From the NCBI RefSeq assembly GCF_002930645.1, contig NZ_PSNW01000002.1, positions 310,001-374,000 on the forward strand: a stretch of 64,000 bases of DNA, given 5' to 3'. Made by a program: the position numbers and the translations under genes. The notes beneath the pieces were generated by a model. It worked only from the letters and a program-made list of their open reading frames with translations. It was not told where the DNA came from and did no database searches. The DNA comes from Solimonas fluminis. Lineage in GTDB: Bacteria > Pseudomonadota > Gammaproteobacteria > Nevskiales > Nevskiaceae. Positions within the stretch are counted from its first letter, which is position 1, and each line of letters opens with the position of its first letter. Shown in pieces: positions 18,492-27,127 of the stretch.

Positions 18492-19085
18492 TCAGCGCTT
18501 GCTGCCGGCCGCATCCTTCTGCTGGTGGGCTTCCACCTCGATCTTCAGCTCCACCTCCTCGCCGACGTTGGGCGAGTACTTGCTGATGCCCCACTCGGAG
18601 CGCTTGATCTTGGTTTCCAGGTTGGCGCCGCAGGCCCAGACACCGGCCAGCGGGTGCTGCTTGCAGACGAAGTCGTCCACGTCCAGCGTCACCGGCTTGG
18701 TCACGCCGTGCATGGTCAGGTCGCCGGTGACCTCGTCCAGCTTGTCGCCGTCGAACTTGAACTTGGTGGACTTGAAGCTGATGGTCGGGTACTTCTTGGT
18801 GTCGAAGAAGTCCTCGTTCTTCAGATGCTCGTCGAGCTTGGCCACGCCGGTGGAGATGGAGTTGGCGTCGATGGTGACGTCCACGCTGCCGGTCTTCTTG
18901 GCAATGTCGAGCGTGATGCTGCCCTCGGTCTTGTCGAAGCGGCCGCGGAAGGTGGAGAAGCCGAGGTGGCTGATCTCGAAGGTCGGGAAGGTGTGCGTCG
19001 GGTCGATCTTGTAGGTGGACTCGGCGGCCTGCGCCGACAGCGTGGCGGCGGACAGCAGGACGGCGGCGAGCAGGGACTTCTTCAT
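18492..19085 (-). CDS. yceI: YceI family periplasmic lipid-binding protein (classical type)
   Basis: A 197-residue YceI protein: signal peptide MKKSLLAAVLLSAATLSAQAA (cut about 21), then the single lipocalin-like barrel with YKIDPTHTFPTFEISHLGFSTFRGRFDKTEG and the DFFDTKKYPTISFKSTKF signature. Such barrels bind isoprenoid chains; E. coli YceI carries octaprenyl phenol-type lipids. It is the last gene of an operon after a shorter YceI paralogue and cytochrome b561, has a clean AAGGAGTGATCCC ribosome site, and ends before a strong terminator. The tail is charged and short. Confidence 0.95.
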   Translation of the reverse strand: MKKSLLAAVLLSAATLSAQAAESTYKIDPTHTFPTFEISHLGFSTFRGRFDKTEGSITLDIAKKTGSVDVTIDANSISTGVAKLDEHLKNEDFFDTKKYPTISFKSTKFKFDGDKLDEVTGDLTMHGVTKPVTLDVDDFVCKQHPLAGVWACGANLETKIKRSEWGISKYSPNVGEEVELKIEVEAHQQKDAAGSKR

Positions 19086-19119
19086 GGGATCACTCCTTGG
19101 GGGCTGGGGTGGGTGCGGC

Positions 19120-19677
19120 TTATTGCTTTGCCGGTGCGAGCAACAGCTTGAACTTGACGGGCACGTCGTTGGAGACGAGGTCGCCCTCGTTCCATTCGCC
19201 GCCGCCGATGCCGAAGTCGGTGCGGCGGATCGAGAACTGTCCGCTGAGCAGGGTGGTGCCGCCGGCCTGCTCGGCGGCGCTGAACGGCACCGTGATCTCG
19301 CGCGGCTTGCCCTTGATCGTCAGCAGGCCCCTGGCCTCGTACTTGCCGGGGCCGAGCGCGCGCACGCTGCTGCTCTTGAACGTGGCCCTGGGGAAGCCGG
19401 CCTTGTCGAGCCAGGCACGCTCCACCGCGGTGCTGTCGGCTTCCTCGCTGCCGGCATCGACGCTGGCGATGTCCACCGCCAGCGCGGCGCTGGAGGTCTC
19501 GGGCCTGGCGGCGTCGAAGTCCACCTGCGCCTCGAAGCGCCTGAAGCGGCCGTCCACGGCCACTCCCATCTGCTTGACGCTGAAGCTGATCTCGCTGCGC
19601 GCGGCATCCACCGTGCGCGGCGCGGCCTGCACGCCGAGGGTTGCCAGGGACAGCAGGATGGCACTGAAGAGTTTCAT
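19120..19677 (-). CDS. YceI family periplasmic protein (second, divergent paralogue)
   Basis: A 185-residue YceI-family protein with signal peptide MKLFSAILLSLATLGVQA. The barrel is recognisable from ARSEISFSVKQMGVAVDGRFRRFEAQVDFD, the FPRATFKSSSVRALG strand pair and FSIRRTDFGIGGGEWNEGDLVSNDVPVKFKLLL at the end. It is more divergent than the next gene and lacks the DFFDT motif (AWLDKAGFP instead). It overlaps cytochrome b561 by ATGA and precedes the classical yceI by 34 bases. Two YceI barrels with one b561 suggest handling of a quinone-like or isoprenoid lipid at the inner membrane. Confidence 0.92.
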   Translation of the reverse strand: MKLFSAILLSLATLGVQAAPRTVDAARSEISFSVKQMGVAVDGRFRRFEAQVDFDAARPETSSAALAVDIASVDAGSEEADSTAVERAWLDKAGFPRATFKSSSVRALGPGKYEARGLLTIKGKPREITVPFSAAEQAGGTTLLSGQFSIRRTDFGIGGGEWNEGDLVSNDVPVKFKLLLAPAKQ

Positions 19678-20237
19678 CGGGCGGCTCCGTTGTTGCGCCA
19701 GCGCGGCAGCATCCGCGTCAGCACGTCGTCCTTGTCGTGGTAGTGATGCTTGAGCGCGGCGGCGGCGTGCAGCCCCACCACGAACAGCAGGATCGTGGTC
19801 AGCAGTTCGTGCACCTCTTCCAGCAGCTTGCCCAGCTCGCGGTCGCGGCCGATCAGGTCGGGGATCGGGAACTGGCCGAGGTAGACGGTCTGGAAGCCCT
19901 TGGCCGAACTCATCAGCCAGCCCGACAGCGGGATGGCCAGCAGCAGGGCGTACAGGCCCCAGTGACTCAGGTGCGCGCCGATGCGTTCCCAGGCCGGCAT
20001 CGCCGGCGGCAGCGGCGGGGCCTTGGCCCACTGCCGCCACAGGATGCGCAACACGGCGATGCCGAACACCGTCACGCCGATCCACTTGTGGTACGAGAAC
20101 AGCTTGAGCCGGGTGGGCGACATCTTCATGTCGCCCATGATCCACCCCAGGGCGAAGGCGCCCACGATCAGCAGCAGCGTCAGCCAGTGCCCGGCCTGGG
20201 CGATGGCTCCGTAGCGTTGCGGCAGTGGCTGGGACAT
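19674..20237 (-). CDS. cybB: Cytochrome b561
   Basis: A 187-residue four-helix di-haem b cytochrome of the bacterial b561 group. Conserved His residues occur in AQAGHWLT (about 17), SYHKWIGV (about 50), EVHELL (about 142) and GLHAAAALKHHY (about 155 and 162). Helices lie at about 14-34, 50-70, 92-112 and 145-165. It is a membrane electron carrier, in E. coli a superoxide:ubiquinone oxidoreductase. It is the first gene of the operon with two yceI genes, overlapping the first by four bases; CybB-YceI neighbours are common. Confidence 0.93.
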   Translation of the reverse strand: MSQPLPQRYGAIAQAGHWLTLLLIVGAFALGWIMGDMKMSPTRLKLFSYHKWIGVTVFGIAVLRILWRQWAKAPPLPPAMPAWERIGAHLSHWGLYALLLAIPLSGWLMSSAKGFQTVYLGQFPIPDLIGRDRELGKLLEEVHELLTTILLFVVGLHAAAALKHHYHDKDDVLTRMLPRWRNNGAAR

Positions 20238-20302
20238 GAGGACTCCTGGAAACTGCCGGCATGCTAGACCCCCGCCGACGCTTCAAAAAAGCAAAATGTT
20301 CT

Positions 20303-20329
20303 GAACGAAACGTTCGACTGATTCGAACG
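20303..20329. promoter_or_regulatory. Candidate operator upstream of cytochrome b561
   Basis: Two overlapping dyads share a centre half-site: GAACG-AAA-CGTTC (20303-20315) and CGTTCG-ACTGATT-CGAACG (20311-20329), both with perfect arms. They lie 66 to 92 bases before the cybB start in an otherwise AT-rich stretch. A repressor such as a LysR, TetR or MarR protein is possible; no regulator gene is adjacent. Confidence 0.5.
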
Positions 20330-20466
20330 GTGGCCGCTTTCCTTGCACAATGACCGCCCGTCAGGGCTGTCGGTTCAGGCCCCGACAGGCTTCGCTGCCG
20401 CGTCCTACAAGGCGCATCGCCGCCGCCCGGCTGTGGCGGGGGCCCCATGCCCGGGACAATGCCCCC

Positions 20467-20805
20467 ATGCTGCATCTGCCCGCCATGGCCTCCCACGCCG
20501 AACTCAGCACCTGGATCGAAACCCGGGAAGAACTGCTGAGCAGCGCCCTGCTGGGTGGCGAGGGCGGCATGTGCGCGGTCTTCCTGAGCCGCGACCCCCG
20601 GGGCGACTACCTGCTGCGCCTCTGCGAAGGTGCCGATGACCGCTGGATGACCTGGCGCGAGCAGCGCCGCCTGCGCTCCTCCTTCGGGCGCAGCTATGCC
20701 GAAGCCCTCGCCAACGCCGCACTGACGCGGCTGGAGCGTGGCGGCTGGCAGCTGGAATGGCTGGCGCGAGCCGGCCCCGAGGCCCTGCCCGCGCTGGCGG
20801 CCTGA
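20467..20805 (+). CDS. Hypothetical protein, 112 residues
   Basis: I do not recognise this protein. It has no signal or membrane segment; the sequence is charged and rich in Trp and Arg (RWMTWREQRRLRSSFGRSYAEALANAALTRLERGGWQLEWLARAG). The frame is open further upstream, but composition there looks non-coding, so ATG 20467 or ATG 20485 is the likely start. It lies alone between the divergent cybB promoter and the lipoprotein triplet. Codon use resembles its neighbours. It is plausible but unproved. Confidence 0.5.
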   Translation: MLHLPAMASHAELSTWIETREELLSSALLGGEGGMCAVFLSRDPRGDYLLRLCEGADDRWMTWREQRRLRSSFGRSYAEALANAALTRLERGGWQLEWLARAGPEALPALAA

Positions 20806-20941
20806 AGCGGACGCCCGGAAACGGGCAGGCAAAACCCGGCATGTCTTTTGCCAGTTTTTCGGCAGGGCCGCTCCCGCCGTGCAACGCCTTGCATGGGCGG
20901 CCGGTCCAAAGCCCACCGGTTCCATCACTCAAGGAAGATTC

Positions 20942-21973
20942 ATGACCAGAATCCTGCATGCGGGCGCCGTCGGCGGCTCCCTGTTCCTGCTGGCCGCCTG
21001 CGGAGGCGGCAGCAGCGGTGGCGAGCGCTACTCGCTGGACTCGCCGCAGGACGCGCTGCGCGAGTTGTCGCTGGCCGGGCTGGTGCTCAACGGCGTGCCG
21101 GACGGGCAGCCCGAAGGCGGCACGGCCGCCGCGGCGAAACGCCTGGGCGGCGCCAGCGGCTGGGGCGCGGCGGCGCTGCCGGCGCGCCTGGGCAACATTG
21201 CCAAGGCCGAGACGGCCTGCCCGCAGGGCGGCGACCGCGATGTGACCTCCGGTACCAAGGAGCGCGACTTCCTGTCCTTCGACGTGGAGGACCTGGACGT
21301 GTCCTTCGACCGGGAAATCGACGACCAGTGCCTCTACCCGGTCCAGGCCCCGGCGCCGCGGACCGCGACCAAGCTCTACAACGGCCAGTTCGAGCAAGGA
21401 GATTCCGGCACGCTCGAAGACGGGTCGCGGTATGCCTATGTCGTCGACGGCGGCAGCAACCAGGCCTACGTCACGACCTATCGCGAGTTCGACAGCAACA
21501 ACAACCTGGTCTACAGCGAGATCCAGGGGAGCCTGGGCACGGTGGAGTCCCTGCAGACGGAGGACGGAGCGCTCGACGTGCGCGCGGACTACGACTACAG
21601 CTTGGACAGCAGCGAATGGGTCGGCAACCGCCGCGAGGACTACTTCGCCATCGTGAAGCTCGGCCGGAACCTGCTCGCACCGTATCGCGCCTTCCGCGAC
21701 GGCGAGGAGCTGACGTTCTCCGGCGTCTACTCCTACCGGACCAGCGATTGCCCGGGCAGCGACGTCACGGTCACCACCGAGGAGGTCATCGAGCTGCAGC
21801 GGGTCGGCGATGCCGACTACCCCGTGGGCGGCCGCCTGCGTCTTGCCGCCGACGGCAAGACCGCGGTGTTTGCCTTCAACGCCGGCGGCGGCGCCACGCT
21901 GACGATCAACGGCCGCACGGAAACCCTTACGCAGAGCCAGGTGCGCGCCGCGATCAACGACGAGCCCTGCTGA
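20942..21973 (+). CDS. Tandem lipoprotein paralogue 1
   Basis: A 343-residue lipoprotein: signal GGSLFLLAACGGGSSGG with the lipobox cysteine at about 20. The mature protein begins with a DALRELSLAGL helix and ends in a beta-rich domain with GVYSYRTSDCPGSD, PVGGRLRLAADGKTAVFAFNAGGGATLTINGRTETLTQSQVRAAIND. Two adjacent genes (22142, 23353) share these blocks, so this is copy one of a tandem triplication. The paired cysteines (in TSDCPG and at the C-terminus, EPC) may form a disulphide. The family is unknown to me. It is probably outer-membrane-attached. A terminator follows. Confidence 0.85.
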   Translation: MTRILHAGAVGGSLFLLAACGGGSSGGERYSLDSPQDALRELSLAGLVLNGVPDGQPEGGTAAAAKRLGGASGWGAAALPARLGNIAKAETACPQGGDRDVTSGTKERDFLSFDVEDLDVSFDREIDDQCLYPVQAPAPRTATKLYNGQFEQGDSGTLEDGSRYAYVVDGGSNQAYVTTYREFDSNNNLVYSEIQGSLGTVESLQTEDGALDVRADYDYSLDSSEWVGNRREDYFAIVKLGRNLLAPYRAFRDGEELTFSGVYSYRTSDCPGSDVTVTTEEVIELQRVGDADYPVGGRLRLAADGKTAVFAFNAGGGATLTINGRTETLTQSQVRAAINDEPC

Positions 21974-21993
21974 ACCCAGCGTTGCCGGCAAAA

Positions 21994-22019
21994 AGCCCCG
22001 GAGCGATCCGGGGCTTTTT
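21994..22019 (+). terminator. Terminator of lipoprotein 1
   Basis: A nine-base stem AGCCCCGGA/TCCGGGGCT (21994-22002 with 22007-22015) with loop GCGA is followed by five T residues. The same hairpin, loop included, recurs after copy 3 at 24415-24440. Confidence 0.92.
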
Positions 22020-22141
22020 GCCGCCGGGTTGTAAGCAACCGTATCAATCTGTAAACCCTGTGGCCGCCGGATTGACGGCCCGCAGGCGAAGTGCTGATCT
22101 ACGCGCCGCCGAACCCCTATCGATCGAGGCCGCCGTACATC

Positions 22142-23101
22142 ATGAAGAAGCCGTTCCGATTCGTCGCCGCTGGTGGACTCCTGTTCCTGCTTGCAGCCTG
22201 CGGGGGAGGCATCGGCGGCGACGATGAGGAGCCGGGTGGCGGAACTCCGGTGCCGCTGGCGACCAAGGCGGATGCCCTGCGCGAGCTGTCGGTGGTGGCC
22301 GAACTGGGCGGCGTGCTGGAGGGCTTCAGCCCCGGCGGACTCGGCGGCGGCGGCACGGCGCCCAAGGCGGCCCAGCCCTGCCAGGTCGCCGGCGAGGAAG
22401 ACTACGGTACCGGTACCGGCAACTACCGTTTCAACTACTTCCCGGAAGAGACGCAGCTCCGCCCGGTGGACTACTCCCGCACCGTGCAGCGCAGCTGCAG
22501 CTACAACGGCGCCAACGCAGGGGTGCTCTACACGGTGGACGGCTTCAAGGAGAGCGGCGCCGCGAGCGACGGCAGCGCGCTGCGCTATGTCCTGACCGGC
22601 AGCGGCAGCAGTCCGCGCAAGACCATCGAGGAGCGGCGCAGCAACGGCAGCGTCACCTACCGCGTCGAAGAACTGCAGCTCGGCAGGCTGCAGCAGAAGA
22701 CGGCGGCCGACGGCAACCGCGAGCGCCGCCTGGTCTACCGCTACGAGCTGAAGGACAGCGACCAGAACCGCATCCTGGCGGCGCTGGGCGAAGACGGCAG
22801 CCCCTTCGTCATCAGGGACCTGGACGACGTGGAGTCCTTCTACAGCGGCAGCTATGCCTACGAGACCTCCGAGTCCGGCTGCAGCGGCGTGGCCGGCGTC
22901 ACCACCCTGGCCGCGATCACCCGCAACGACGGCCGCGTGACCGGCGGCCGCCTGCAGTTCGATGCCGGGGACAAGCGTGCCGTGATCGTCTTCAATGCCG
23001 ACGGTACGGGCTCGGTGCAGCTCAACGGTGCCGCTCCGGTGGCGCTGACGGCGCAGGACATCAGCAAGGCCCTGGCCGGCAGCGACTGCATCCCGGACTA
23101 G
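22142..23101 (+). CDS. Tandem lipoprotein paralogue 2
   Basis: A 319-residue lipoprotein with signal RFVAAGGLLFLLAACGGG and a Gly/Asp/Glu-rich linker. The mature part starts PVPLATKADALRELSVVAELG, almost the same as copy 3 (PVPLATKSDGLRELGL). It ends with YSGSYAYETSESGCSG, VTGGRLQFDAGDKRAVIVFNADGTGSVQLNGAAPVALTAQDISKALAGSDC, matching the C-terminal domain of copy 1. The middle differs strongly between copies, as in exposed proteins under diversifying change. It has its own promoter gap and terminator, so the copies are separate units. Confidence 0.85.
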   Translation: MKKPFRFVAAGGLLFLLAACGGGIGGDDEEPGGGTPVPLATKADALRELSVVAELGGVLEGFSPGGLGGGGTAPKAAQPCQVAGEEDYGTGTGNYRFNYFPEETQLRPVDYSRTVQRSCSYNGANAGVLYTVDGFKESGAASDGSALRYVLTGSGSSPRKTIEERRSNGSVTYRVEELQLGRLQQKTAADGNRERRLVYRYELKDSDQNRILAALGEDGSPFVIRDLDDVESFYSGSYAYETSESGCSGVAGVTTLAAITRNDGRVTGGRLQFDAGDKRAVIVFNADGTGSVQLNGAAPVALTAQDISKALAGSDCIPD

Positions 23102-23121
23102 CGTCGCCGAGCTGAGAAACA

Positions 23122-23147
23122 AGCCCCGGGTCGCTCCGGGGCTTTTT
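23122..23147 (+). terminator. Terminator of lipoprotein 2
   Basis: An eight-base stem AGCCCCGG/CCGGGGCT (23122-23129 with 23136-23143) is followed by TTTTT. It is a variant of the hairpins after copies 1 and 3. Confidence 0.9.
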
Positions 23148-23352
23148 CTTTGAGGCGGGGTCTCGCCAGCGGGATTTCCCCACGCTGATCCCGGATATCC
23201 GGCAAATCCCTGCGATCTGCACTCCGCCCCCCTCCTCCAAACGTCCAATGTACGGGCGCCGCGCCAGATGCGAGCGTGGAGTCTCTACCGCGCCCCTGCA
23301 GGGAGCGACGTGGAAAGGACATCGACCACAGACAAGGATGGGGGAATCACGG

Positions 23353-24396
23353 ATGAAGAACGGTGCAATCGGGTTGGCCCTTCTGGCCGGTAGCACGGTC
23401 CTGCTCGCGGCCTGCGACGGTGGCGGCGGGGGTGATGGCGAGCCGGTCCCGCTGGCAACCAAGAGCGACGGCCTGCGCGAGCTGGGCCTGTCCATCGGCC
23501 GCTACGGCGCCCTGTCGCAGTACATCGACTTCCCCTCGGGCTCTTCGGCCCGCGCGAGCAGCAAGCAGCGGCCGGGCCAGCGACTGTTGGCCAAGGCCGC
23601 GCAGCTTGCGGACTGCGGCACGATCAAGGGGGGCGCCTCCGACGAAGAGGGCTCCAAGGATCGCGACTTCAAGCTGCTGAGCCCGCCCGTCTCCGGCGTC
23701 CGCGTCCAGTTCCAGCGGCAGGACACGGACGGCTACCAGCAGCAGGACTGCTACGGCGAAGGCAACGAAATCGTCGAACTCTTCCAGTCCGATGGTGCGA
23801 TGGAGTACGGCGACTCCGACGAACTGGAGGCGGGCCGGTACTCCTATTTCACGGCCGGCAGCGGCGACGAGGCGGCCTTCACGCTCAACGAGACCTATGA
23901 CGAGGGCCGGCTGGGGCTTCGCCAGCGGCTCGAATATCTCGGCACGGCGGAGTCGCTGGAGACTGGAGACGGTACGGTCTACGCCCTGCGTCTGCGCCTG
24001 AGGATCGAGCGCTTCCAGGAGGGCGGCGTCGACTACAAGGCCTCCGTCGGATTGGGAGACAGCGACGCTCCACTGCGCGCGACGGTCACCGGCGACTCCT
24101 TCGAGCTGGACGGCCACTACAGCTACCGCACCAACAATGCCGGCTGCGAGGGCGGCAAGGTCCGGGTATCGACGCCGTCTCCGGGCGGCATCACGGTCAG
24201 CGGAACCACGCCGGTCGGCGGCGAGCTCCGCCTGCAATCCGGCGATTCCGCGGCCCGCTTCACCTTCAACAACGACGGCAGCGCGACCCTGGCGATCAAC
24301 GGCGGTACCGGCATCTCCGTGACGGCGGAGGAGGTGGAGGATGCAATGGCAGGCGAGGCGTCCCCCTGCGCCGAGGAAGGCGGCGGCGGCTTCTGA
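23353..24396 (+). CDS. Tandem lipoprotein paralogue 3
   Basis: A 347-residue lipoprotein with signal LALLAGSTVLLAACDGGG. An Asp at +2 (CD) is seen directly; in enterobacteria this would keep the protein at the inner membrane, whereas copies 1 and 2 have CG, so location might differ between copies. It shares PVPLATKSDGLREL with copy 2, and GTAESLETGDG, GHYSYRTNNAGCEG and VGGELRLQSGDSAARFTFNNDGSATLAINGG with copy 1. The tail is Glu/Gly-rich. It is convergent with the M13 peptidase gene, with which it shares a terminator hairpin. Confidence 0.85.
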   Translation: MKNGAIGLALLAGSTVLLAACDGGGGGDGEPVPLATKSDGLRELGLSIGRYGALSQYIDFPSGSSARASSKQRPGQRLLAKAAQLADCGTIKGGASDEEGSKDRDFKLLSPPVSGVRVQFQRQDTDGYQQQDCYGEGNEIVELFQSDGAMEYGDSDELEAGRYSYFTAGSGDEAAFTLNETYDEGRLGLRQRLEYLGTAESLETGDGTVYALRLRLRIERFQEGGVDYKASVGLGDSDAPLRATVTGDSFELDGHYSYRTNNAGCEGGKVRVSTPSPGGITVSGTTPVGGELRLQSGDSAARFTFNNDGSATLAINGGTGISVTAEEVEDAMAGEASPCAEEGGGGF

Positions 24397-24414
24397 GCGG
24401 CCCTTTGAAACAAC

Positions 24415-24440
24415 AAAGCCCCGGAGCGATCCGGGGCTTT
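24415..24440. terminator. Bidirectional terminator between lipoprotein 3 and M13 peptidase
   Basis: An 11-base stem AAAGCCCCGGA/TCCGGGGCTTT (24415-24425 with 24430-24440) with loop GCGA lies between convergent genes. The A and T flanks at each end let it work in both directions. Confidence 0.88.
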
Positions 24441-24460
24441 GCGGTTTGCGGCCGGCCTCG

Positions 24461-26515
24461 CTACCAGATGCTGACGCGCTGCTCCGGCGGCAGCCAGAGC
24501 TTGTCGCCCGGCTTGACGCCGAAGGCCTCGTAGAAGGCGGGCACGTTCACCACCACGCCGTTGCAGCGGTACTCGTCCGGCGCATGCGGGTCGGTCTTGA
24601 GGCGCTGCACCAGGTCGGCCTCGCGGAACTTGCGCCGCCAGGACTGCGCCCAGCCCATGAAGAAGCGTTGCTCGCCGCTGAGCCCGTCGATCACCGGGGA
24701 CGGCTGGCCGGCCAGCGTCGCCTGCCAGGCCTTGTAGGCGATGGCCAGGCCGCCAAGGTCGCCGATGTTCTCGCCGATGGTCAGCTCGCCGTTGACCTTG
24801 TGGCCCGGCACCGGCTCGAAGGCGCCGTACTGGCTGATCAGCTTCTTCGTGCGCTCCTCGAAGCGCGCGCGGTCGGCCTTGGTCCACCAGGACTTGAGGT
24901 TGCCGTCGCCGTCGAACTTGGAGCCCTGGTCGTCGAAGCCATGGCCGATCTCGTGGCCGATCACGGCGCCGATGCTGCCGTAGTTCATGGCATCGTCGGC
25001 CTGCATGTCGAAGAACGGCGGCTGCAGGATCGCGGCGGGAAAGACGATCTCGTTCATCGCCGGGTTGTAGTAGGCATTGACCGTCTGCGGCGTCATGAAC
25101 CACTCGCCGCGATCGATCGGCTTGCCCAGCTTGGCCGCCTCGCGCTGGTGTTCCACGCGGCTGGAACGCATGACGTTGCCGACCAGGTCGTCGGGCTTCA
25201 CTTCCAGCGCGGAATAGTCCTTCCACTTGTCCGGATAGCCGATCTTGGTGGTGAACTTGGACAGCTTGAGCAGCGCCTTCTCCTTGGTCTCGGCGCTCAT
25301 CCAGTCGAGCTTGCGGATGCTGTCGCCATAGGCGGCGAGCAGGTTGTCCACCAGCTTCTCCATGCGTGCCTTGGCTTCGGGCGGGAAGTGCCGCGCCACG
25401 TAGATGCGGCCGGTGACCTCGCCCAGCGCGCCCTCGGTGGCATCCACGCCGCGCTTCCAGCGCGGCTTGAGTTCCTGGATGCCGCGCAGGGTGGTGCCGT
25501 AGAAGGCGAAGTTCTCGTTGACGAAGTCCTTCGACAGGTAGGGCGCGAAGTCGCTCAGCAGCTGCCACTTGAGGTAGTCGCGCAGCAGCGGCAGCGGCGC
25601 GTCGGCGATGGCTTTGTCCCAGGCCTTGAAGAAGCTCGGCTGGCGCACGATCACGCCCGGCGAGGCCGCCAGGCCCTGCTCGTCGAGGTAGCGGCGCAGG
25701 TCGAAGCGCTTCGTCAGCGTGGAGAGCTTCGCCTGCGCATACTTGTTGTAGGTCTTGTCGTCGTCGCGCGAGGCCACCTTGGTCCACTGCGCCTTCGCCA
25801 GCTGCGTTTCCAGCGCCATGATCTTCCGCGCCGTGGCTTCCGCGTCGGCGACGCCGCCCAGCTTGAGCATGCGGCCGATGTGGGCCACGTACTTTTCGCG
25901 GATATCGACGAACTTGGCGTCGGGCGACAGGTAGTAGTCGCGGTCGGGCAGGCCGGTGCCACCCTGTTCGAGGTAGACCACGTACTGCGTGGAATTCTTG
26001 GCGTCCTGGTCGATCCAGGCCGGGAAGTGGCTGGAGCCGAGCTTCGACAGCTCCGCCAGCAGCCTGGGCAGGTCCCTGCGGTCCTGCAGCGCGTCGATCC
26101 GCGCCAGCGTGTCCTTCAGCGGCGCCAGGCCCAGCTGCTCGGCGCGGGCCTCGTCCATGAAGGCCCGGTAGTAGTCGCCGACCTTCTGGGCATCGCTGCC
26201 CGGCGCAGCGTTCCTGTCGGCGGCGGATTCCTCGATGATCTGGCGCAGCAGCACCTCGGCGCGGTCGTCGATCTCGGTGAAGGCGCCGTAGCTGGCCTTG
26301 TCCGCCGGGATCTCGGTGCGGGCCATCCAGCCGCCGTTCACGGCGCGGTAGAGGTCGTCCTGGGGCCGGACCTTGGAGTCGAAGTTGGCGGCGTCGATGC
26401 CGGATTGCGGGGCCTTGGCGGCGGTCCCGGCCGGGGTCGCGGTTGGGGCCAGGGGCTGGCTGCCGCAGCCGGCCAGCGCCAGGGCGACGCAGCCCGCCAG
26501 CAGGAGTCGCTTCAT
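24461..26515 (-). CDS. pepO: M13 family zinc metallopeptidase (neprilysin-like), lipoprotein
   Basis: A 684-residue M13 peptidase. The lipoprotein signal is MKRLLLAGCVALALAGCGS (Cys18), so the enzyme is envelope-anchored. Zinc ligands sit in VIGHEIGHGFDDQG (HEXXH) and ENIGDLGG (Glu ligand); NAYYNPAMNEIVFPAAILQPPFF is the substrate-binding NAYY motif; the C-terminal VSIW ends in the family Trp. The N-terminal domain (DLYRAVNGGWMARTEIPADK) is typical. It should cleave short peptides outside the cytoplasm. ATG 26515 is chosen over an upstream in-frame start because it gives the signal. It is divergent from msrB. Confidence 0.95.
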   Translation of the reverse strand: MKRLLLAGCVALALAGCGSQPLAPTATPAGTAAKAPQSGIDAANFDSKVRPQDDLYRAVNGGWMARTEIPADKASYGAFTEIDDRAEVLLRQIIEESAADRNAAPGSDAQKVGDYYRAFMDEARAEQLGLAPLKDTLARIDALQDRRDLPRLLAELSKLGSSHFPAWIDQDAKNSTQYVVYLEQGGTGLPDRDYYLSPDAKFVDIREKYVAHIGRMLKLGGVADAEATARKIMALETQLAKAQWTKVASRDDDKTYNKYAQAKLSTLTKRFDLRRYLDEQGLAASPGVIVRQPSFFKAWDKAIADAPLPLLRDYLKWQLLSDFAPYLSKDFVNENFAFYGTTLRGIQELKPRWKRGVDATEGALGEVTGRIYVARHFPPEAKARMEKLVDNLLAAYGDSIRKLDWMSAETKEKALLKLSKFTTKIGYPDKWKDYSALEVKPDDLVGNVMRSSRVEHQREAAKLGKPIDRGEWFMTPQTVNAYYNPAMNEIVFPAAILQPPFFDMQADDAMNYGSIGAVIGHEIGHGFDDQGSKFDGDGNLKSWWTKADRARFEERTKKLISQYGAFEPVPGHKVNGELTIGENIGDLGGLAIAYKAWQATLAGQPSPVIDGLSGEQRFFMGWAQSWRRKFREADLVQRLKTDPHAPDEYRCNGVVVNVPAFYEAFGVKPGDKLWLPPEQRVSIW

Positions 26516-26728
26516 CGGAATCTCCATCGGATGCCTTCGTGAGTCGGGGGTATTCAGGGCGTTCAGACCGGCGCGGGGGCATTTGGTGCCCGGCCGGCCG
26601 GCGCTGGCGTAGTATGGCGCGGCGGTGGCGGTGCCCGCCAAGGGCTACCGCCGGCGCCGCAGCGTCCCCATATTGGGTCCGGACCGGCCGCAGCCCCTGC
26701 GCCCGGGAGACGGACGACCGAGACTGCC

Positions 26729-27127
26729 ATGGAAAAGATCATCAAGACCGACGCCGAGTGGCGTGCCCAGCTGAGCCCCGAGCAGTACCGCGTCACGCGC
26801 CAGGCCGGCACCGAGTGTGCCTTCACCGGCGCGCTCTGGGACGATCACCGCGACGGTGTCTTCCACTGCGTCTGCTGCGGCCTGCCGCTGTTCGACTCGC
26901 AGACCAAGTTCGAGTCCGGCACCGGCTGGCCCAGCTTCTTCAATCCCGCCGTCAACGGCAATGTCGCCAGCCGCGAGGACAACAGCCACTTCATGCGCCG
27001 CGTGGAAGTGCTCTGCGCCCGCTGCGACGCGCACCTGGGCCATGTCTTCCCGGACGGGCCCAAGCCTACCGGCCTGCGCTACTGCATCAATTCGGCGGCG
27101 CTGGACTTCAAGGGGCGGGACACATGA
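26729..27127 (+). CDS. msrB: Peptide-methionine (R)-S-oxide reductase MsrB
   Basis: A 132-residue enzyme that reduces the R-epimer of methionine sulfoxide in proteins, using thioredoxin. The zinc site is formed by HCVCCG and CARC pairs; [11 protein letters not shown] and the catalytic RYCINSAAL (Cys near residue 119) are intact. There is no signal peptide, so it is cytoplasmic. Its stop overlaps the start of the glutamine amidotransferase-like gene (ATGA). It is divergent from the M13 peptidase. Confidence 0.97.
   Translation: MEKIIKTDAEWRAQLSPEQYRVTRQAGTECAFTGALWDDHRDGVFHCVCCGLPLFDSQTKFESGTGWPSFFNPAVNGNVASREDNSHFMRRVEVLCARCDAHLGHVFPDGPKPTGLRYCINSAALDFKGRDT

Noticed and set aside
20504-23248. 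A 914-codon minus-strand frame opposite lipoproteins 1 and 2
   Set aside because: Antisense shadow: low-complexity composition, crosses both terminators and both promoter gaps; the plus-strand lipoproteins have signals, ribosome sites and paralogy.
24123-26582. An 819-codon minus-strand frame overlapping the M13 peptidase in another frame
   Set aside because: Arg/Gly/Ala-rich and without motifs, whereas the M13 frame has HEXXH, NAYY and a lipoprotein signal.
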